Origin: Trebouxia sp. TZW2008
Lineage: Eukaryota > Chlorophyta > Trebouxiophyceae > Trebouxiales > Trebouxiaceae
Direction: 5' to 3'
Assembly (NCBI GenBank): GCA_002118135.1
Contig: BDIU01000211.1
Coordinates: forward strand, 186,001-250,000
DNA: 64,000 bases
Every line of letters starts with the position of its first letter. Position 1 is the first letter of the stretch. The notes beneath the pieces are model-generated. The model made no database searches. It was not told the DNA's origin and worked only from the letters and a program-made list of their open reading frames with translations. Positions 56,701 to 64,000 of this stretch are shown in pieces. The position numbers and the translations under genes are program-made.

Positions 56701-59700
56701 AAGAGTGCCTGGTGGACTGGCTGCCCTTTGTCAAGCTAGCTGTCCCAAGTGAGTAAATCAAACTCATTTTGCCTGTTTTGTGTATTGCACGCTTGTCTCC
56801 TCTGACCAAACTTGTTTGCGCACAAGTAAGTCTGCTTAACCCAGAGCTCATTGATTGCAACTTCAGAGTCGCGTCAGAGCTTTTCCATCAGCTGCGCCTT
56901 GTTAAGCTGCCTCTGCCATGCGACTCTCTTGATTAAAGCTTGCTTGGCTACCAGAGCTTGCATTATAGCGACCTCAAAGCTTATATTTGGATCCTGACCC
57001 AACAAGTCTGTTGGGTGGCTGCCCTTTCTATGTTGTTGTTGGATCAAGCAAGCATGCTGTTGGTATCAGAGTGGTGGGCAAGTGAGACAGCTGTAATCAT
57101 GGGCAGGCTTTTGCCAGATGCTCAGCGCCGGCTTTCAACCATGAATTTCATGATTCCACAACTTGTTTCTTGTTTTCTCATGTGATGACTGCACTCAATC
57201 AACTTGGTAATGCAGGCATGCTGTTGACATCAGAGCGATGGGCAAGTGAGATGGCTGTGCTGATGGGAGGCCAAACGCTCAGCATCTCATCTCAGCGTTC
57301 ATTGGCCTTGCGATTGCATCGATCAAACCTGATGGTGCAGGCTTGCTATTGAAATCAGAGCGGTGGGCAAATGAGACTGCTGTGATGATGGGCAGATGCC
57401 CACTGCTAGCTGTCAGCCAGCAATCCAGCAATCACTCAAAAGTTAGTTTTCTTGTATCATGATTGCACACAAAGCAATCTGGCGATGCAGGCATGCTTTT
57501 GATGTCAGAGTGGTGGGCGAGTGAGACTGCTGTCATGATGGGAGGTCTGTTGCCAGATGCCCAGCACCAGCTGTCAGCCATCAACCCATCAATCAGTCAC
57601 TCAAGAGTCAGTATTCTTGTATCATTACTGCATAGAACCAATCTGGCAATGCAGGCATGCTGTTCATGTCAGAGTGGTGGGCAAGTGAGACAGCTGTAGT
57701 CATGAGCAGGCCTTTGTCAGATGCTCAGCTCCAGCTTTCAACCATGGAATTCATGACTCAACAACTTATTCTTGTTTTCTCCATGTGATGACTATACACA
57801 ATCAACTTGGCAATGCAGGCATGCTGTCGATATCAAAGTGATGGGCAAGTGAGACTGCTGTCATTGGATGAGTTTGCTGCCAGGTGCTGAGTGATAGCTG
57901 TCAGCCACCAATCAGTCACTCAAATGTGTGTTTTACTTACTAGTGTGCTCAGTGCACACTATCAAATTGGCATTGCAGGCATGCTGTTGATATCAGAGTG
58001 GTGGGCAAGTGAGACTGCTGTCATGATGGGAGGCCTGTTGCCAGATGCTCAGCGCCAGCTGTCAGCCATGGCTATCTACCAAACCACCAATGCCATGTGC
58101 TTCATGCTGCCCCTTGGCATTGCTGTCGCTGTTTCTACCAGGCAAGTATGGGCTGCCCCACTACCCTAAACATTAGTTGCTGGGTTCACCAGTACAGTTC
58201 CTGTTCCCTGATGTATTCCCTGCACCACTCCTCCAAAGCCTAAGCGCCAGCTGTTGGCCAAGGCTATCTCACAGGCAACCAATGCCATTTGCTTCATGCT
58301 GCCCCTTGGCATTGCTGTTGCGGTGTCCACAAGGCAAATATGGGTTGCACCACTTGTGTAAACCCTAAGTCCCACTAGGCAAACGCAGCTTGTGTCAGAA
58401 CTCTAAGCCGTAAGCCCCAGCTTTCAGCCATGGCTATCTACCAGAACACCAATGCCATATGCTTCATGCTGCCCCTTGGTACTGCTGTTGCTGTGTCTAC
58501 TAGGCAAGTACGGGCAAGGGTCAACCCTACAACGCCACTCTAAACCCAATAACCTGCAAAGTCTCGATGTCTCAAGCTCTAATATGAACTCACAACTCCG
58601 TCAAACACAACTTCCAAAGACACACGCACAGAAGCACTGTACACAAAATTGCTGTGTGCAAGCCCTCACAATTGACAGCAATGGTTGTGCTCTCAAACAA
58701 CAGCAAAGGAGCTCTTGTGACCCTTGAAAGAAATGCACACACGCACAGAAGCACTTTACACAAACTTGCTGTGTGCAAGCCCTCTCAGTTGACAGCATTG
58801 GGTTTGCTGTCAGACAGCAGCAAAACAGCACTTGCAATATTTTCTGAGGCTGTCAAGATACGTCAACTTGCACATGCACTGTTGTGCATGGATTGCTGCA
58901 GCAAAAACTGGAAAGACACACATGCAATTCTGATTAATTTTCTTTTTGCTGCCGTTTGGGTGCAGGTCTTTTGCTGTCATTGACCAATCGATTAAAAGTT
59001 GTGGCCCCGTTGTTGCAGCGTGAGCGTGGTGTAATTTGAGGTCCATAGATTGTATAGCAACGGTCATTACGGTTGAGGTTGTATGTCCTGAACAGGTTTG
59101 CAAAATTGCCGATTTATGGATTTCTACACGTGCAATTGGTTTATTACAATATTACGCCTCAAAGCAAGACAGAGACTGTTTTTGCTGCTTTTATAGGGTT
59201 TCCAACGAGCTAGGAGCAGGCAACCCTGAGACTGCCCAGCACACAACACAAGTGGGATTGCTGCTGACCCTAACGACCACTGCCTGCCTCAATATTCCCA
59301 TGTTCATATTCAGGTGAGTATTAGACTGGTCGGAACAACACTAGAATGCGGCAAGGTCACTGAATGGTATGAGTGCAGTGTCATGTCTTTTCCTGACGTA
59401 TTCGCTTGTACATGCTGTTGCATTGCATTTCTGTGAATCCGTATTGGCTGTGAAAGCATGCAAGTGAGTGGCTGCTCTGTCCATGCCCATGTCTAGAGAG
59501 GGAGAGAGAGTGATTTCACATGCTTTAGCCAACCAACAAGGCTGATCACATGTGCCGCACCGTGGCAATGACTGTAACTCCATGAATTTCAGGCAGCCTA
59601 TGACATAGTGAAACACCCCCAAATGATCATGTATTTACCTGACAGTGTCTGCCTCAGTGTTTAAACCTGTATGTGCAATTCTCAAGAGGCAGTGGCAGTT

Positions 59701-60676
59701 AGCCTCAAGATGTTGACACAAGCTGACGGCCTTGCACACGCAGCATGCATGCATTGATGCAGATGACAAGCTGACTCATTGTGACTCACTGCCTTAGTGA
59801 CTCAGTAGCTTGTAGGCAGTTGCACAGCAGCTGCTGTGACTATGCCTGCACTCTTAACATCTCAGCTCAAAGAACTCATGTCTCACGGTCAACAGCATCA
59901 TCCATGATAGCGGTGGCACCTTGCTTTCGCATCTGTTCCTGTAGCACTCTGCATCGAAAAGCGAACCAAAACAAAAAGGCTGCAAAAGTTACTGTCGGTG
60001 CAGGTATCAGTGGGGAGCGCTGTTCAGCAATGACCCACAGCTAGCGAATTTGATCGCTCAAACTCTGACCGTCTTAGCCTTTTACATTCCCTTAGATGGC
60101 CTATCAGTGGTCCTAGGAGGAGTCATAAGGGGAGCTGGCAAGCAGCTGATGGCAGCGCCGTTAGTCATCATTAGCTACTACCTGGTTGGGCTGCCAGCAG
60201 CTGCCCTGTTTGCATTCAAATTTGGGCTGGGGGTAAGGGGGTTGTGCATGGGTACCCTTCTGGGGACTGCCACCCATGCTGGCAGCTTCTTCTTCCTCGT
60301 GTGGAAGCTGGACTGGAAGCAGGAATCTCACAGAGCAGCTGCCAGGGTCAAAGGGACTAAGGCTGTTGCGCTACAAAGCATTCTGAATCTGAACGTGAGT
60401 ACTGATGAAGATCTGTCTGGTCCTCAAAGCTCAGTGACAAGGTCTGATGACACCAATGCCGGGCATGAGCATCATATTGGCAACTCAACAATTGCTCACA
60501 TGACTATTTTGGATAGAGATGGTACATTGACGGGAGAAGAGGAACAGGAACATGATGAAGAGGAAGCGCTGCTTTCAGGCGTCATTGCTGACAGTGTCCT
60601 GGGCGTCAGAACAGATACTGTTGACAATGTTGATATGAAATTGCCAGATGTGCATCAGCATAGGACAGATGTGTAA
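53777..60676 (+). CDS. MATE family efflux transporter
   Basis: Eight exons: 53777-54022, 54363-54532, 55313-55464, 56014-56102, 56670-56748, 57979-58141, 59197-59313 and 60004-60676 (TAA); 1689 nt, 562 residues. MATE proteins export cationic or organic compounds in exchange for H+ or Na+. Family marks: IIVGHLGPAELAAAALGSSL, GLAGAMSTLCGQAFGAKNY, NNYLQAQKIVQPQ, EWWASETAVMMGGLLPDAQ, VSTRVSNELGAGNPETAQ and LDGLSVVLGGVIRGAGKQ, with about twelve hydrophobic segments. The C-terminal ~110 residues are hydrophilic and acidic (GEEEQEHDEEEALL), likely cytosolic. All introns are GT-AG except the one after 58141, which begins AG|GCAAGT. The start is the ATG closest to the first conserved segment. The plant-type sequence suggests a vacuolar or plasma-membrane location, which cannot be decided here. 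Confidence 0.95.
54640..54705 (+). repeat. Copy of the 3' edge of MATE exon 54363-54532
   Basis: It repeats the PA-AAMTA--VR coding end and a GT donor, downstream of the exon. Confidence 0.85.
55060..55265 (+). repeat. Two copies of the 5' edge of MATE exon 55313-55464
   Basis: 55060-55165 repeats PAWDLGS-like frame-shifted text of TLPGIWAYAAFITANNYLQA; its DNA is about 85 percent identical. 55195-55265 is a shorter copy. Both lie upstream. Confidence 0.88.
55517..55545. repeat. CACT tetranucleotide microsatellite
   Basis: About six CACT units within a CA/CT-rich tract in a MATE intron. Confidence 0.9.
55695..55880 (+). repeat. Copies of the 3' edge of MATE exon 55313-55464
   Basis: Segments near 55790-55845 (PPLNWLC-like, CCCCTCTGAACTGGCTCTGT) and weaker ones near 55710 and 55855 repeat the exon end. 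They lie downstream of the exon. Confidence 0.75.
56285..56460 (+). mobile_element. Fragment of a non-LTR retrotransposon in a MATE intron
   Basis: The plus frame reads SIVLAEFGRFPLQNHFWQQV, a segment that follows the thumb of LINE-type reverse transcriptases in this group. It belongs to the part that the fragment at 22141-23110 continues. No other part is present in this intron. Confidence 0.6.
57040..57905 (+). repeat. Six copies of the 5' part of MATE exon 57979-58141
   Basis: Copies near 57048-57143, 57215-57305, 57335-57425, 57485-57585, 57648-57750 and 57815-57905. Each repeats GCAGGCATGCTGTTGATATC and the SEWWASETAVMMGG coding stretch with its acceptor, spaced about 110-170 bases. All lie upstream of the real exon. 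Confidence 0.95.
58236..58510 (+). repeat. Two copies of the 3' part of MATE exon 57979-58141
   Basis: 58236-58345 and 58408-58510 repeat NAMCFMLPLGIAVAVST and the GC donor (AG|GCAAAT and AG|GCAAGT). Both lie downstream of the exon. Confidence 0.95.
58650..58830 (+). repeat. Two-copy ~115 bp tandem repeat in a MATE intron
   Basis: The unit ACACACGCACAGAAGCACT ... CAGCAATGG/CAGCATTGG-TTG occurs at about 58620 and 58735 (GCTGTGTGCAAGCCCTC kept in both). It does not match an exon. Confidence 0.8.
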
Positions 60677-61740
60677 CAGTTCTGCTTTTTAGATCTTCAT
60701 TGGTGGTAGTCTGTAGCTGTTCAGCGGTTGTACTACGAGTGAGCGACAAATGCCTACGAGGCATCACCCTAGTGTCACAGCCTTCCATAGACTACTGCTG
60801 TCACCAGTGAACATGTAGCAAGCCGAATTTGTTTTGCCATGCTGAGCAACAATTCCTGCTGCTGCATACAGTGGCCTCAACAATATATTTTGAGGTCCAG
60901 TTCCCATGTTGCTTTTCCCCTTTTCTCTGTACGTGTCACGCTGTGCAACACATTACCGTACCGCTTTGAATGATCGTCGGCTTCGAATGATGGTCGGCAC
61001 TTCCAATAATAAAATAATACGATTAGATCGTCGTTTCGATTATTTATTAAGTTTATCTATGGTTGGGCCGCCCTGGAATAAACTTGAACGACTTTAATGC
61101 AGGCCGGGCACTGCAAATCGCCCTGCAAATTGCCCTGCAAATGACCCTGCAATGGCTGTCTGAACCTGACTTGATCGCTTGCGCATGCAGACGCCTTGGC
61201 GCGCGGCCGCAACAAGCCCTCATGGTCCTGGATCACTACAGAAGCTCGTTGCAAGCTTTTGCCTCCAGAAATGTGAATATTCCATATCTTTAATGAAGGT
61301 CGGCGGAGTTAGTAATTGATTTAATATCCTTTTACAACGTCGGCGCTTCAAAGAATTATTTATTAAAATGACCAACATGCAAAGCGGAAAGTCTCGAAAT
61401 ATTACATTATAAATAAATACAGCAGAGTGAGGCGGTGACAATGGCGGAGTGGTGCAGTAATGTTGCTGAAGGTGACACAGGGCGGGAAATTAATGAAAAG
61501 ATTGTGTTGATCTCATGAGGTCACGTGCGTCGAGCGCAAGGGACAGATTTCGGGGTGAATCAAGGTGAGCAGAGTGTGCAATGAATGCACAACAGACGGC
61601 GTATACGTTGAGGTCGCACTGATCGTCAACGGAAGACACAAGCTTGACTGGTAACCTTCAGCACTGTTCAGAATGATTGCACAAGCTTGCAGACCATAGG
61701 CTACAGCAATGCTGTGCTGTGCAGCCATTCTGTGGGTCAG
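60677..61740. other. Region 3' of MATE with an AT-rich island
   Basis: The first 300 bases should be the MATE 3' UTR. From about 60985 to 61070 and 61280 to 61430 the sequence is much richer in AT (AATAATAAAATAATACG, TTATTTATTAAGTTTAT) than the rest of the window. Between them a three-fold GCCCTGCAAAT repeat occurs at about 61110-61150. I see no gene. Confidence 0.5.
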
Positions 61741-62115
61741 GACTAACTCACGAAAATGTAGAGGACTGTCTGGAGGGAACGCTTGGGATTCTCAGGTCAA
61801 CATTGACTGTAAATGGAGTCACTTGACAGCCCTATGCACCATGAAATGAAATACTTTGCCAGCTATGCAACACAATGCATAGCATACATCCTGCAATTAT
61901 GCAAAAGGGGGTCTTGCTGTCATTCCTCTCATGTTGTCAAGCTGATGTGGTGTGTAGCTGACTTGACCCACTGTGATGTTGCAGATACAAGTTGTATGTG
62001 TTGGACATGGCTCGTGCACATCTTGCACAGCTTATTGGACTTGTGGAGACATGCACGCCCAAACATGTGCAGACAAAATGTGGAAACTTCATCACAGTCA
62101 TCATCACAGCATTTG
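61741..62115 (+). CDS. Two orphan internal exons of an unknown gene
   Basis: An exon ending at 61795 (LTHENVEDCLEGTLGILR, donor CTCAG|GTCAAC) joins in phase to 61985-62115 (acceptor TTGCAG, YKLYVLDMARAHLAQLIGLV, then ETCTPKHVQTKCGN, donor TTTG|GTAAGC). The fit of phase and splice signals on both sides suggests a real gene or a recently dead one. I do not recognise the family. No start or stop could be assigned, and the flanks hold no more clear exons. Confidence 0.4.
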
Positions 62116-62776
62116 GTAAGCTTAGACTTGCAATTGTTATACTTTAGATTGTCATCCCATTTCCTGCATGCAAAGCATCAGCCTGACCTTCTTGACCATC
62201 GGCATGGGCTGGGGGCGAGACAGTACAGACATACATAGTCGGTGTCCGTATTTTGTCATTGCTTCAGCATTGATATCACTGCAATGTGTAGCAGTGCAAA
62301 ACCAAAAACAAAGCAATCTGCTATGCCACACGACTTTCATGATAGCTAAGCATTCTAATAGAACCACAAGACTTGATAACAACACGAGACACAATCAGGT
62401 GTAAGAAAATTCTATAGACAACCCCCACAGGTCTAAAGGTGTCTTATCCAATTGGCTCAGCTTGTCTTGTCAATCTTAAGGATCGTAACAATGCACTCAA
62501 GCTTAGTGCCCTGCAACTCCTTCACGCTTCCTCGAGAGTCTGCCAGTCGGTTCGCAGTCTTAGCACAGTCTCCAAGACTGCGCATCTCTGATCAGTCATC
62601 AAACTGGTGGTAAATCAAGGATACTAGCACTTGATTAGGCTTGAGCAAGAGCCTGCGATAGTGTGAGCTGGGTTGGTGCCTTCTAGCATCAAACCAACGG
62701 TGATCTCTTGTGATCACTGCTGCCCTACAACAAATGTTGTTGCACTTACCATCAAAGCTGGGTCTCAAATCAGCTT
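62116..62776. other. Region between orphan exons and the DUF2358 gene
   Basis: It probably holds the 3' UTR of the DUF2358 gene. Short open frames on both strands at 62150-62400 have no recognisable motif and are not called. Confidence 0.4.
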
Positions 62777-63969
62777 TCACACCTTACGAGGCGTCAGAGC
62801 CAGTTTGATACCCTCCAATGCCGTCATGTTGGTCCAGATCTGCTTGTGGGCACAAACCAGACCAGCATCATTAAGCGTGTACAACTGCAGTTCAGTAAGC
62901 AACCAATCAGCATGTCAAAGATTGCTCAAGTTTGGCTTTGTGTACCTGTTGCAGGCTGAGACACAACAGCAACAGAGATGCAGTAGCGTTGCCTGCATCC
63001 AGGCTATTGCCAAGACACTATTTGTAGTTTGCTGCCACGATAGGCGTAACAAGGGCGGGCTTAGTCATTTCACACCCGAACTGCGATCTTGAGCTGCAAA
63101 GAGTAAGGCCAGAATGCACAGGTGCCATGAGTATGCAAGCACTGCAGCTAGCGTACACCGAATGGGGCAAGACAACCGAAGCAGGAACAGGGTATGTTGC
63201 CCAGCAGCTCACTGTTTTGCCTTCCTGTCTTGTCAAATATGGGTTCCAAGGCAATTGCAGGAAACCCTCCTTGGTCCAAACAGCCTCTATGCTAGTTGGA
63301 CCAAGGACTCTGATCTTCTTCAGCTTCACACTGCTGCGCTGGGGGTCGAACAGATTAGCAAGAATGATTTGATAGAGTATTGTGCCCCATATGACACCTG
63401 TTGGATCAGACACCCTGCATAATGTCAATGCTTGCGCACATTCTGGAAACCTGCCTGCAGGTGGGTCTTGACATATTGCCTGCTGCTGACTCGTGTTGAG
63501 AACACTATTAGTGTTTGTGCAGCATGTGCTGGCAGAGATGGTTGTCCTTTGCAGCAAATGCCAAAACGCAGCGCGGATTCAAGTCACACCTGCACCATTT
63601 CGTGTAGATGGCTTCTGTGAGGTTGCCAGTGACCAGATACTGCCGCTGTTTGAAGTCTTGAGTTATGACATCCTGTCAGACCTGAAACAAGAGTCTGGTG
63701 ACGCCATCACTTGTGCCTACACTTCACGCTGCATAGCTCAGACAGACAACCTTGACGTGCTCAGCAGTCTTTCTTCCACGAGATGCTGGCTTTTGCATCG
63801 CCTTGCAGACTATGCATGGGGTGGATTTGTGCGGCCGAGACCTTCTGCTGGCTCTTGCAATATAAGAGGTATGTGCAACACGAGCACGGCATGGTAAGCA
63901 TCCATGCGGAAAGGCGCAGGGCTGAATCAAGCTTGGATTACACCCATGTCCGATGGCAAGCGTGGTCAT
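62777..63969 (-). CDS. DUF2358 / SnoaL-like plastid protein
   Basis: Four exons: 63969-63751, 63672-63590, 63414-63213 and 62884-62777 (TGA); 612 nt, 203 residues. The first ~50 residues are Arg/Ser/Cys/His-rich without acids (RASRRSRPHKSTP), as in a transit peptide. The rest matches the plant SnoaL-like DUF2358 pattern: DFKQRQYLVTGNLTEAIY, DPTGVIWGTILYQIILANLF, a tryptophan-rich strand IEAVWTKEGFLQLPWNPYL, then LYTLNDAGLVCAHKQIW and a TP near the C-terminus. These NTF2-like folds are found in chloroplasts; the biochemical role is unknown. The stop could instead be a donor (AAG|GTGTGA), so one more short exon is possible. The opposite-strand frames across this region are shadows. Confidence 0.85.
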
Positions 63970-64000
63970 CGAGAACGCTCCTGAGCTAGCAGATCTAGCT

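Noticed and set aside
62673..63092. Plus-strand frames over the DUF2358 gene
   Set aside because: The minus strand gives four phase-matched exons with family motifs; the plus frames are shadows.
63493..63897. 134-codon plus-strand frame at the window end
   Set aside because: It overlaps exons 1 and 2 of the DUF2358 gene on the minus strand, which fit the family.

Overview
This 64 kb window is nuclear DNA of a photosynthetic eukaryote, most likely a chlorophyte green alga. The reasons are: a plastid-type sigma-70 factor and a RadA/Sms protein, both with transit-peptide-like N-termini; two further plastid-type families (DUF6737-like and DUF2358/SnoaL-like); and small exons separated by GT-AG introns. 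Standard stop codons are used (TGA, TAG and TAA all end genes here). There are no operons, rRNA, tRNA or CRISPR arrays that I can recognise. The exon chains below were built by hand, matching reading phase across every junction and comparing with family motifs; in every model called complete the total coding length is a multiple of three.

Layout: a 5'-truncated nuclear-looking basic protein on the minus strand (1-639); an N6AMT1/HEMK2 release-factor methyltransferase (+, 1596-3617); a plastid sigma factor (-, 4572-7764); RadA in 11 exons (-, 8475-17218); a bZIP factor with one in-frame TAG (+, 18143-22075); a mobile and decayed stretch (22.1-25.9 kb) with non-LTR retroelement remnants, two orphan exons, a SNF2-helicase exon with decayed copies, and a broken Tc1/mariner transposase between two ~265 bp direct repeats; an intronless BTB/POZ protein (+, 26151-26909); an EsV-1-7-like cysteine-repeat protein (-, 28020-32066); a 19-exon UFD2/E4 U-box ubiquitin ligase (-, 33520-51655); a DUF6737-like plastid membrane protein (-, 52376-53191); an eight-exon MATE transporter (+, 53777-60676); two orphan exons (+, ~61741-62115); and a DUF2358 plastid protein (-, 62777-63969). 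Only about a fifth of the window is coding.

The most striking signal lies in the introns. In at least RadA, UFD2, MATE, the EsV-1-7-like gene and the bZIP gene, exons are flanked by decayed partial copies of themselves. Copies that lie upstream of an exon reproduce its 5' edge together with the 3' splice site. Copies that lie downstream reproduce its 3' edge together with the 5' splice site. This is what repeated tandem duplication of segments spanning a splice junction would leave behind, because the outermost copy keeps splicing intact. It appears to be a main way in which introns have grown here, and it leaves many cryptic splice sites and pseudo-exons.

The genes do not form one pathway. 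Several plastid-related genes (sigma factor, RadA, DUF6737, DUF2358) sit among protein quality-control (UFD2), translation-factor modification (N6AMT1), transport (MATE) and regulatory (bZIP, EsV-1-7-like) genes, as is usual in an algal nuclear genome.
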